Source of the DNA: Terebella lapidaria
Lineage: Eukaryota > Annelida > Polychaeta > Terebellida > Terebellidae
Reading direction: 5' to 3'
Assembly: GCA_949152475.1 (NCBI GenBank)
Contig: OX424560.1
Span: 42,176,719-42,240,718 of the forward strand
Length of the DNA stretch: 64,000 nucleotides
The notes beneath the pieces are model-generated. The model saw only the letters and a program-made list of their open reading frames with translations. It ran no database searches and was not told the DNA's origin. The translations under genes were made by a program, and so were the position numbers. Below are positions 47,882 to 58,758 of this stretch, one piece after another. The first letter of the stretch is position 1; every line of letters begins with the position of its first letter.

Positions 47882-49230
47882 GCCCAAAGGCTAAGAAATG
47901 TTACCCGAGAATTGTACAGTGTTAAGGTCTCAAAGTCTGCAATGGTAATTTTTCAACAATGTCTGCCCAAGGGGAACATTGTTTTCTATATATTTACAGT
48001 TGATTCCTAAGTTGGAAAGTCGATAATGAGCGAGATATTAGCCATTTCGTGCTCTGACCTTGAAAATAAGGTCAAAGGTCAACTTCAAGATTATGAGAAT
48101 ATTCGGCATATAACATTTCCTATATGTCCACAATTGATTCCTAAGTCTGAAGTTGATAATAAGCGAGAAATTAGCCACTTTGTTGTCTGGCCTCGAAAAT
48201 AGGATCAAAGGTCACGGAAACTCCAAGCATATATCATTCCCTATATGTCCACAATTGATTCCTCAGCAGTAAAGTCGATAATAAGCAATATATTGGCCAT
48301 TTTGTGCTGTGACTTTGAAAATGAGATCAAGGCCAAATTCAAGGTCATCAGAAAATTTGACGTATATCATTTCCTATATGTCCACAATTGATTCCCAAGC
48401 CATATAGTCGATAAGGAGCGAGATATTACTCATTTTGACCTGTGACCTTGAAAATTAGGTCGAATGTGAAATTCGAATTAGGTCGAATGTGAAATTAGGT
48501 CGAATATGAGAATATTCAGCATATATCATTTCCTTTATGTCCACAATTGATTCCTATCTAATCTCAATATTAAGTGAGATATTAGCAACAATATGTCCCA
48601 GTATGAAGCATAAAAGAATTTAACATGGGAAAGTCCCATTTGTGCCAAGTTTGGGCCAAAAAGTTTGGGCCCACTTTGAGCGATACAAGGGCAAAGAAAC
48701 TTAGACATGTCGCAAAGGTGCATAAGGGTGATCTTTTCAAACGATAATCTGAAAACCGTCTGAACAATTTTTGAGAAAATGGCCGCCAAAGTCCGAAATT
48801 GACTGTTTTTCTGACAAAGAAGGGCGTCTCAAGGTCATTGAAGGTAAATTCATGATCACCACCGGAACCACAATATATGAATTCCTATTTGAATGTGCCA
48901 ATACTTAAGCTCTATCTTGAAGTGTTCTAGGAGTTTACTCCATACAACTCCCATTATCAATGAAAAATTGCGTAAAATCCAAAAACGTTTTCAAAGGGGG
49001 GAATTTTTCTTGGTTGGATATCACTCGAAACGAATAGTGACTTCATTAGGGACGAAAAGGTTTTTTTTTCACCAACCTGTCGAAAATTCAAAATGGCCAC
49101 CACATGCAGACCGGCGATTCAAGGGCAACGAAACTTATACACTTCAGAAAGGTACATAAGAGGAATCTTTTTAAACAAAAATCTCAAAACTGATCAGACA
49201 GTTTCTGAGAAAACAGCTAAAAACTGAATT
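47878..49230 (-). mobile_element. Reversed family A fragment inside F
   Basis: Begins TTAGCCCAAAGGCTAAG..GGTTACC-type 3' end in reverse, followed by 134 bp core units in reverse (CCTTGAAAATGAGATCAAGG; TCATTTCCTATATGTCCACAATTGATTCC). No 5' palindrome of A is found, so it is truncated. Confidence 0.75.
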
Positions 49231-49509
49231 TTGGGCCTTTTAAGCCTAAATATTGGGCCTATCGATCGTCAAGGCATTCCATCTTTATACACACTGTCAA
49301 AGACCCAAATTAGCATGTTTTGAAACAAAAATCTCAAAACTTTTTCTATTATGTCGAGCCCGGGCACATGATTCACCTTATTTCACACCCAAAATGTTGT
49401 GCATACAGTCATAAAATTATAATTCACTCGAGGTAGCCTTTCACTAAAGACCACACAGTATTGCTCGTGTATAACAGTTGATCTCGTATTTCATAAGTAC
49501 AAAATTTTC

Positions 49510-50010
49510 CGTTTCCCAATCGAAACAGCATGGATTACCAACCGGCGCCTTCTCTATATGTATCGTTTACCCACCGAAACATCAAAAATGGTTCAGAAAA
49601 TCGGCAAATATTTATTAATGAGACGATGTAAAATGTTTCTTTTTGGTGGGATCATGTAATACATCTTTCTCTTGACTCGCGATACTTTTTGTGTGCATCA
49701 GACACATATTTAATCATCAGTGTTCATTTGTTCAAAACGGTGTTATTTTCATCGCATTTCACGTCACAAAAACGATGTTACATCAAGTATAGCCTATTAT
49801 AGCAGGTTTGGTAGACACTGAAGACTTTATACAACATTAGCGCATGTTTGTTTTTCTTTTGATTAACAATTACACCTATTTTTTCATACTTTATTGATGA
49901 AAACAACACATACCCCCTTGCAGCTTGGCGTTTCCCAATCGAACATATCGTTTCCCAACCGAAAAATATCGTTTCCCAATATCCTCTGCCGAAACGGATT
50001 CCGGACAGTG
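49510..50010 (-). repeat. Right inverted repeat of element F
   Basis: Reverse complement of 47164-47660; contains TTTCCCAATCGAA, TTTCCCAACCGAA and TTTACCCACCGAAAC motif copies. Confidence 0.85.
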
Positions 50011-50052
50011 AGATTGGCGTGTCCGTCCGTCCGTCCGTCCGTCCGTCTGTCC

Positions 50053-50225
50053 GGGCAAACGGAACGGAGTTATGGGGATTTCTTAGGGGGAATAAAGCTG
50101 AAAACGCCCCACAACCACAGTTTAAGCCAAAAGTGCTGTCTTATGGGGATTTTTTCCGGACTTATGGGGAAAGTTAAGATAGGAAATTTAACATTGGGTC
50201 CGCCCGTAACGCCCATCCGTTCACC
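50053..50225. repeat. 173 bp module in family E, shared with family A
   Basis: Counterpart of 34912-35084, between (CCGT)n runs. Confidence 0.9.
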
Positions 50226-50254
50226 CGTCCGGCCGTCCGTCCGTCAACAATTTC

Positions 50255-51090
50255 TTGTGAACGCGATAACTTACAAAGTGTTTAACGAAATACCGCCAAA
50301 ATCATACCAGAGGTGCATCATGAGCAGATCTCGGACAAGTTCGATGATGGGTGACCTTGACCTATTTTTCAGGTCGTGGCAGGACTTCGAACTTGACAAT
50401 ACATGAAAACAGGACTTTGTACCTTGTGAACGCGATAACTTACAAAGTTTTTAACGAAATACCGCCAAAATCAGACCAGAGGTGCATCATGAGCAGATCT
50501 CGGACAAGTTCGATGATGGGTGACCTTGACCTATTTTTCAGGTCGTGGCAGGACTTCGAACTTGACAATACATGAAAACAGGACTTTGTACCTTGTGAAC
50601 GCGATAACTTACAAAGTTTTTAACGAAATACCGCCAAAATCATACCAGAGGTGCATCATTAACAGATCTCGGACAAGTTCGATGATGGGTGACCTTGACC
50701 TATTTTTCAGGTCATGGCAGGACTTCGAACTTGACAATACATGAAAACAGGACTTTGTACCTTGTGAACGCGATAACTTACAAAGTTTTTAACGAAATAC
50801 CGCCAAAATCATACCAGAGGTGCATCATGAGCAGATCTCGGACAAGTTCGATGATGGGTGACCTTGACCTATTTTTCAGGTCGTGGCAGGACTTCGAACT
50901 TGACAATACATGAAAACAGGACTTTGTACCTTGTGAACGCGATAACTTACAAAGTTTTTAACGAAATACCGCCAAAATCTTACCAGAGGTGCATCATGAG
51001 CAGATCTCGGACAAGTTCGATGATGGGTGACCTTGACCTTTTTTTCAGGTCGTGGCAGGACTTCGAACTTGATAATACATGAGAACAATG
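50255..51090. repeat. Five-unit 169 bp tandem core of family E
   Basis: Units start CTTGTGAACGCGATAACTTA near 50257, 50425, 50594, 50763 and 50932, almost identical. Each has GGGTGACCTTGACCTATTTT. A similar ~74-residue frame opens in every unit, but 169 is not a multiple of three and no protein family is seen; I take it as non-coding. Confidence 0.93.
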
Positions 51091-51299
51091 CCAATTCCTT
51101 CCACTAACAGCCCTCCTCGATGCCACCCGCCCAATTGTCGCGGGCGCGACTTATACTTGTTTTCTTATTCATGCATAACACTCCTCATATGTACCTCTGT
51201 GACATGTATAAATTTCGTTGCCCTTGAATCGCTCAAAGTGGGCCATTTTGGGCCCAAACTCGGCCCAAATGGGACTTTCCCATGTTAAATTCTCCTATG

Positions 51300-52520
51300 C
51301 TTTATAATGGGACACATTAAAGCCTAATATCTCATTTAATATTGAGATTAGAGACTAGGAGTCAATTGTGGACATATAGGAAATGATATATGCTGAATAT
51401 TGTCGTGACCTTGAATTTGACCTTTGACCTGATTTTCAAGGTCACAGGACAAAATGGCTAATATCTCGCTTATTATCGACTTCACAGCTTAGGATTCAAT
51501 TGTGAACATATAGGAAATGATATATGCTGAATATTCTCATGACCTTGAATTTGACCTTTGACCTCATTTTCAAGGTCACATGACAAAATGGCTAATATCT
51601 CGCTTATTATCGACTTTACAGCTTAGGAATATATTGTGAACATATAGGTAATGATATATGCTGAATTTTCTCGTGACCTCGAATTTGACCTTGACCTCAT
51701 TTCCAAGGTCACAGGACAAATTTGCTAATATCTCGCTTATTATCGACTTTACAGCTTAGGAATCAATTGTGAACATATAGGAAATGATATATGCTGAATA
51801 TTTTTGTGACCTTGAATTTGACCTTTGACCTCATTTTCAAGGTCACAGGACAAAATGGCCAATATCTTGCTTATTAGTGACTTTACGCCTTATGAATCAA
51901 TTGTGAACATCTAGGAAATGATATATGCTGAATATTCTAGTGACCTTGAATTTGACTTTTGACCTCATTTTCAAGGTCAACAGGACAAAATGGCTAATAT
52001 CTTGCTTATTATCAACTTTACAGCTTAGGAATCAATTGTAAACATATAGGAAATGATATATTCTGAATATTCTCATGACCTTGAATTTGACCTTTGACCT
52101 AAATTTCAAGGCCAGTCATTTCATTTTCAAGGTCAGAATACAAAATGGTTTATATTTCTCTTATTATCAAATTCACAGCTTAGGGGTCCATAGTGAACAT
52201 ATAGGAAATGATGTATGCTGAATATTTTGGTTATCTAGAATTTGACCTTTGATCCAATTTTCAAGGTCAGAGAACAAAATGGCTAATATGTCGCTTATTA
52301 TCATCTTTACAGCTTAGGAATCAATTGCGAATATAGAGGAATGATATATACTGAATCTTCTCATGAACTTGAACTTTGACCTCATTTTCTAGGTCACATT
52401 ACCGATCACAGAATGGCTAATATCTCACTTATTATCGACTTTACAGCTTAGGAATTTATTGTGGACATACTAGAAGTGATATATTTGTTGAAAAATTATT
52501 TTCAAGGTCACTGGACAAAA
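51300..52520. repeat. 134 bp tandem core of family A (nested copy)
   Basis: About nine units with ATGGCTAATATCTCGCTTAT and GAACATATAGGAAATGATAT; spacing 134 bp (51454 to 51588). Units drift at the right end. Confidence 0.9.
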
Positions 52521-52574
52521 GGCTAATATCTAAAATGTATATTGTCCGGTAACCTTTCTTAGCCCTTGGGCTAA

Positions 52575-53500
52575 TTTTTCGTTTTCATCGATTTCTCGGA
52601 AACGGTGTGTCGTAGAGCGAAACGGACGTTATTTTCTGACTCGTCGACCTAGACAAACATGTCTAAGGGGTATTAAGGATGACCATCGACCTTGACCTTG
52701 AATTTTTCTGCCGAGTCGGCATTTTTCGTTTTCATCGATTTCTCGGAAACGGTGCGTCGTAGAGCGAAACGGACGTTATTTTCAGACTCGTCACCCTAGA
52801 CAAACATGTCTAAGGGGTATTAAGGATGACCATCGACCTTGACCTTGAATTTTTCTGCCGAGTCGGCATTTTTCGTTTTCGTCGATATCTCGGAAACGGT
52901 GCGTCGTAGAGCGAAACAGACGTTATTTTCGGACTCTTGGCACTAGACAAACATGTCTAAGAGGTATTATGGATGAACTTTGACCTTGACCTTGAATCTT
53001 TCTGCCGAGTCGGCATTTTTCGTTTTCGTCGATATCTCGGAAACCGTGCGTCGTAGAGCGAAACAGATGTTATTTTCGGACTCGTGGCACTAGGCAAACA
53101 TGTCTATAGGGTATTATGGATGAACTTCGACCTTGACCTAAAATTTTTTCGCCGAGTCGGCATTTTTCGTTTTCATCGATTTCTCGGAAACGGTGCGTCG
53201 TAGAGCGAAACGGACGTTATTTTCAGACTCATCACCCTAGACAAACATGTCTAAAGGGTATTAAGGATGATCTTCGACCTTGACCTTGAACTTTTCTGCC
53301 GAGTCGGCATTTTTCGATTTCGTCGATATCTCGGAAACGGTGCGTCGTAGAGCGAAACGGACATTATTTTTGGACTCGTGGCACTAGACAAACATGTCTA
53401 AGGAGTATTATGGATGAACTTTGACCTTGACCTGAATTTTTTTCGCCAAGTAGGCATTTTTCGTTTTCATCGATATCGTGGAAATAGTGTGTCGTAGAGC
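52575..53500. repeat. ~147 bp tandem core of family B (right part)
   Basis: Six units of GGAAACGGTGCGTCGTAGAGCG spaced about 147 bp, the continuation of the B core left of 44617. Confidence 0.9.
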
Positions 53501-53592
53501 ATTGTAGAGCCCATGGTAAACATGTTATAAATATCACAAATTAGTCTTAACACCGAAATGCCTCCCAGGCATCTTTAGGCCTTGACGTCTAG

Positions 53593-54834
53593 TTTTACAT
53601 GATTTGGGCAACTTGTTCACTAAGGTGTATATGGAAAGTTCATTGTAAAAACTCTTAAATGCACATGTGTTACCTGTAATTACAATCTGAGTGGAAACAG
53701 TTTACCAAAATACCCTCCATATAGAAAATATCAGTCGAAAGTCCATTAAGCAAAACTTTATTTGTAAAAAAAACTTTCCCGCGTACAGAAAATTATTGTC
53801 GAAAATCCATAGAAGAAATATTCATTTGTAAAAAAAAAAAAATTCTCCGTATAGAAAATTTTGGTCAAAATTCCATAGATGGAAAATTTTACTTGTAAAA
53901 AAAAAAAATCGCCTCCGTATAGAAATTTTTGTGAAAAAATCCATAGACCAACTTTACAATTTGGTGTGGCCTAATAGAACCCTCTGGAAATATAGACAGG
54001 GCAATGACAATAAACCATAAAACCTCGCCCACAATTACAAAACCACAAATGCAAGTTCTTACAAATTGAAAGTGTTTTGTGAGTGGGGATTTTGCTGGGT
54101 TCGCCTAACTTTACATTGGTGCCACAACTCTCGAACCACTGACGGTTTGTGTTGTTGTCGGTGCCAGGGGCGGGTATTGGATTTGGGATCTGGCAAGCGC
54201 AGCGTGTCCCTGTCGACCAGGGGTCTGCATCCCCAATGGTGTGATTTAGGGCTCTCCGTGTTCCAATTTCCATTCCCCTGGAAAGTTTATGAATGCCTGA
54301 TCTGGGCGGATCTAGGGTTTTGAAGGAGGTTCCAGTTGTGAAATGTTTCAAGCCACGTAGTGAAGGCCGGGGGTCTGGGGCCCTCTTAAGGGCCCCATGA
54401 GCTGGAGTGATATGCCCAGTGCGATGTTTTAGAGCTTTACTTTGGTCCACCTTCCATGCTCCTAGAAAGTTTTTGTATGGCTCATCTGGGGCAGATCTAG
54501 GATTTGAGGGAAAGCGCAGTTGTGGAATTTCACTAAGCAAGCTGGTGATGAAGCAGGCCGCTGTCGGCCTGGGGTCTGGGGCCCGCTCAAGGGCCAGAGG
54601 TATTCGCATGCCTGATGCAGGATGCCAGAGCTCTCATGCACCCCGAAAATATAGTGCATTTGACCTGGTTTTGGACTCCATCGAAGGATTATGTGCATTT
54701 GCCCATTCAATGCTCCCAATTGATTTACAGAAGGTGGGGGCCATAAAGTGCTTTGACTTATAATGAGTGGGATGGCTCTGAAGCGAATATACTGCTCGTG
54801 TCATGGGCCCCAGGAACTAAAGCTACTTCCTTAT
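53593..54834. other. Repeat H end and an unrecognised degenerate repeat
   Basis: 53700-53974 has four diverged blocks (TCCGTATAGAAAATTTTGG..AAATTCCATAG) ending in CCATAGACCAACTTTACAAT..GGCCTAA, the inverted partner of 34718-34755. 54160-54640 has two to three ~187-208 bp units with GGGTCTGGGGCCC..AAGGGCC and GGCAGATCTAGG. A minus-strand frame of 212 codons (54609-53971) spans these; its repeated APDPRP text comes from the repeat, and I recognise no family. Confidence 0.45.
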
Positions 54835-55344
54835 TAGGGCATTTCGGCACGAAATGTCTTTATGGTTTTGTCCGAATTTTTTTCACTTTTCGGTTTCCGG
54901 ACGATAACTCAAGAACGCCTTGACGAATCTTCTAGAAATTTTCAACAGTTATCAAATATATTACATAGATGAACCCTATTGTTTTGGAGCCGGCTCCGAG
55001 GTCCAGTTAGTCCGTGAGGATGAATTTTGTTTCAAATGGTTTCCGGATGATAACTCAAAAAGTACTTGTGCTACCATTTTGAAACTTGACATATATATGT
55101 TGATATAGTGTCGCAGAGGAACCCTATTGATTATGGGGTCAATCTCTCAAACGACCTTCGACCCAGGGGCCGATTTTGGTGAGTCATCCTTGAGGCTCAT
55201 TGCATAGCTCAGAAACGGTGCATCGTAGAGCGAAACGGACGTTATTTTCGGACTCGTGACACTAGACAAACATGTCTTAGGGGTATGTTGGGTGAACTCG
55301 GTCCTGGGCCAAATTCTTTTTGCTTTCTTGACATTTTTCATTTT
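54835..55344 (+). mobile_element. Family B element, 5' part (3' end beyond the window)
   Basis: Starts AGGGCATTTCGGCACGAAATG and matches 28583 onward (GATGAACCCTATTGTTTTGG), down to one core unit (CGGTGCATCGTAGAGCGAAA). It is interrupted at 55345 by family A at a T run after TTTTTCATTTT. Confidence 0.83.
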
Positions 55345-58300
55345 AGGTTACCGGACCTATGGTCCGTAACCTATTGGCATGGCGATGCGTCCGGCGTCGT
55401 CGTCCGTCGTCCGTCAACAATTTTATCTTTAAAGTTTACGATCGAATTTTTCTGAAATTTTGCACAAAAATGCCTAAAAATATTTCGAGAGGGAGGTATT
55501 TTTTAGTTTTTTGATTTTCGCATTTTTTTCAAAATGGCGGCCGTTTTCGACGAAAAATGCCTGATTTTGGACTTTGGCGGCCATTTTCTCAAAATCTGTT
55601 CAGTAACTTTTTTTAGGTTACCGGACCTATGGTCCGTAACCTATTGGCATGGCGATGCGTCCGGCGTCGTCGTCCGTCGTCTGTCGTCCGTCAACAATTT
55701 TATCTTTAAAGTTTACGATCGAATTTTTCTGAAATTTTGCACAAAAATGCCTAAAATATTTCGAGAAGGAGGTATTTTTTAGTTTTTTGATTTTCGCATT
55801 TTTTTCAAAATGGCGGCCGTTTTCGACGAAAAATGCCTGATTTTGGACTTTGGCGGCCATTTTCTCAAAATCTGTTCAGTAACTTTTTTTTTTATTGATG
55901 CATAACACTCCTCATATGTACCCCTGTGACATGTATAAATTTCGTTGCGCTTGAATCGCTCGAAGTGGGCCATTTTGGGCCCAAACTCGGCCCAAATGGG
56001 ACTTTCCCATGTTAAATTCTCCTATGCTTTATAATGGGACACATTAAAGCCTAATATCTCACTTAATATTGAGATTAGAGACTAGGAATCAATTGTGGAC
56101 ATATAGGAAATGATATATGCTGAATATTGTCGTGACCTTGAATTTGACCTCTGACCTTGGTTTCAAGGTCAGAGCGGCCGTTTTCGTCGAAAAGTGGCCA
56201 ATTTTGGACTTCGATGGTCGTTTTCTCAAAATCTGTTCAGTAACTTTTTTTTCTTATTGATGAAAAACACTCCTCATATGTACCCCCGGGATGAGATATA
56301 TAAATTTCGTTGCGCTTGAATCGCTTGAAGTGGGCCATTTTGGGCCCAAACTCGGCCCAAATGTGACTTTCCCATGTTAAATTTTCCTATGCTTTATAAT
56401 GGCACACATTAAGCCTAATATCTCACTTAATATTGAAATTAGAGACTAGGAATGAATTGTGGACATATAGGAAATGATATATGCTGAATATTCTCGTGAC
56501 TTTGAATTTGACTTTTGACCTCATTTTCAAGGTCACAGGACAAAATGGCTAATATCTCGCTTATTATCGACTTTACAGCTTAGGAATCAGTTGTGAACAT
56601 ATAGGAAATGATATATGCTGAATATTCTTGTGACCTTAAATTTGACCTTTGACCTCATTTTCAAGGTCACATGACAAAATGGCTAATATCTCGCTTATTA
56701 TCGACTTTACAGTTTAGGAATCAATTGTGAACATATAGGAAATGATATATGCTGAATATTTTCGTGACCTTGAATTTGACCTTTGACCTCATTTCCAAGG
56801 TCGCAGGACAAAATTGCTAATATCTCGCTTATTATCGACTTTACAGCTTAGGAATCAATTGTGAACATATAGGAAATGATATATGCTGAATATTCTCGTG
56901 GCTTTGAATTTGAGCTTTGACCTCATTTTCAAGGTCACAGGACAAAATGGCCAATATCTTGCTTATTAGCGACTTCACAGCTTAGGAATCGATTGTGAAC
57001 ATATAGGAAATGATATATGCTGAAAATTCTCGTGACCTTGAATTTGACCTTTGACCTCATTTTCAAGGTCACAGGACAAAACGGCCAATATCTAGCTTAT
57101 AAGCGACTTTACAGCTTAGGAATCAATTGTGAACATATAGGAAATGATATCTGCTGAAAATTCTCATGACCTTGAATTTGACCTTTGACCTCATTTTCAA
57201 GCTCACATGACAAAATGGCTAATATCTTGCTTATTATCGACTTTACAGCTTAGGAATCAATTGTGAACATATAGGAAATGATATATGCTGAATATTCTCA
57301 TGACCTTGAATTTGACCTTTGACCTCATTTCCAAGGTCACAGGACAAATGTGCTAATATCTCGCTTATTATCGACTTTACAGCTTAGGAATCAATTGTGA
57401 ACATATAGGAAATGATATCTGCTGAAAATTCTCATGACCTTGAATTTGACCTTTGACCTCATTTTCAAGCTCACATGACAAAATGGCTAATATCTTGCTT
57501 ATTATCGACTTTACAGCTTAGGAATCAATTGTGAACATATAGGAAATGATATATGCTGAATATTTTCGTGACCTTGAATTTGACCTTTGACCTCATTTCC
57601 AAGGTCGCAGGACAAAATTGCTAATATCTCGCTTATTATCGACTTTACAGCTTAGGAATCAATTGTGAACATATAGGAAATGATATATGCTGAATATTCT
57701 CGTGGCTTTGAATTTGAGCTTTGACCTCATTTTCAAGGTCACAGGACAAAATGGCCAATATCTTGCTTATTAGCGACTTCACAGCTTAGGAATCGATTGT
57801 GAACATATAGGAAATGATATATGCTGAAAATTCTCGTGACCTTGAATTTGACCTTTGACCTCATTTTCAAGGTCACAGGACAAAACGGCCAATATCTTGC
57901 TTATTAGCGACTTTACAGCTTAGGAATCAATTGTGAACATATAGGAAATGATATCTGCTGAAAATTCTCATGACCTTGAATTTGACCTTTGACCTCATTT
58001 TCAAGCTCACATGACAAAATGGCTAATATCTTGCTTATTATCGACTTTACAGCTTAGGAATCAATTGTGAACATATAGGAAATGATATATGCTGAATATT
58101 CTCATGACCTTGAATTTGACCTTTGACCTCATTTCCAAGGTCACAGGACAAATGTGCTAATATCTCGCTTATTATCGACTTTACAGCTTAGGAATCAATT
58201 GTGAACATATAGGAAATGATATATGTTGAATATTCTCATGACCTTGAATTTGACCTTTGAACTCATTTTCAAGGTCACAGGACAAAATGGCCAATATCTT

Positions 58301-58758
58301 GCTTATTAGCGCCTTTACAGCTTAGAAATCAATTGTGAACATATAGGAAATGATATATGCTGAATATTCTAGTGACCTTGAATTTGACTTTTGACCTCAT
58401 TTTCAAGGTCAACAGGACAAAATGGCTAATATCTCGCTTATTATCGACTTTACAGCTTAGGAATCAATTGTGAACATATAGGAAAATATATATTCTGAAT
58501 ATTTTAATGACATTGAATTTGACCTTTGACCTAAATTTCAAGGTCAGTCATTTTATTTTCAAAGTCAGATTACAAAATGGCTTATATCTCACTTATTATC
58601 AAATTTACAGCTTAGGGGTCCATAGTGAACATATAGGAAATGATGTATGCTGTATAGTTTGGTGATCTAGAATTTAACCTTTGATCCCATTTTCAAGGTT
58701 AGAGATATGGCGATTTCAGTGGTCACCTTGAATTTGACCTTAAACTTTCTCGGCTTAA

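Larger units (their letters stand above)
47164..50010. mobile_element. Element F: DNA transposon with ~495 bp inverted repeats
   Basis: Ends CACTGTCCGGAATCCG and CGGATTCCGGACAGTG are exact inverted partners. AGATT flanks both sides (47159-47163 and 50011-50015), and the host E sequence is continuous across them, so this is a 5 bp target duplication. The arms carry repeats of a CGRTTGGGAAACGAT-like motif. It has a short C2H2-like exon and a reversed family A fragment inside, and no transposase that I recognise. CAC ends with a 5 bp duplication recall Transib-type elements, but the class is not settled. Confidence 0.82.
47128..51159 (+). mobile_element. Family E element, with F inserted
   Basis: 5' palindrome GGGCGGGTTGCGTGCAACC..AACCCGCC; then F; then GGCGTGTCCGTCCGTCC, the 173 bp module, a head (CAACAATTTCTTGTGAACGC), a 169 bp tandem core, and the 3' end ACCCGCCC, hairpin GTCGCGGGCGCGAC, TTATACTTG before TTTT. 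It lies in the A T run after CAGTAAC. Confidence 0.85.
44617..52574 (+). mobile_element. Family A element interrupted by D and E
   Basis: Begins AGGTTACCGGACCTTTGGTCC at 44617 in the B core T run after CGGCA. Its head is cut at 44794, resumes at 47025 (GATTTTCGCAATTATTTC), is cut again at 47127 (CAGTAACTTTTT), resumes at 51160 (TTTTCTTATTCATGCATAAC), and ends CCGGTAACC..TTAGCCCTTGGGCTAA at 52574. The order of blocks is that of an uninterrupted family A element, which proves the nesting. Confidence 0.88.
40494..53592 (+). mobile_element. Family B element expanded to 13 kb by nested insertions
   Basis: 5' end AAGGCATTTCGGAAGAAATGCC at 40494; 3' end CACCGAAATGCCTCCCAGGCATC..GACGTCTAG at 53592. 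B-type internal sequence resumes between the nested pieces: 42071-42257, 43707-44616 and 52575-53592. Without insertions it would be about 2.1 kb. Confidence 0.8.

Noticed and set aside
50351..51082. Repeated 74-residue frames, once per 169 bp unit
   Set aside because: The unit length is not a multiple of three, the frame restarts in each unit, and no family is recognised; this looks like a repeat effect.
50255..51090. Possible CRISPR array
   Set aside because: The units are contiguous tandem copies without variable spacers, in an animal genome next to transposons; the same applies to the 134 and 147 bp arrays.
53971..54609. 212-codon minus-strand frame as a gene
   Set aside because: The text follows ~187-208 bp repeats and no protein family is recognised; kept only as a repeat region.
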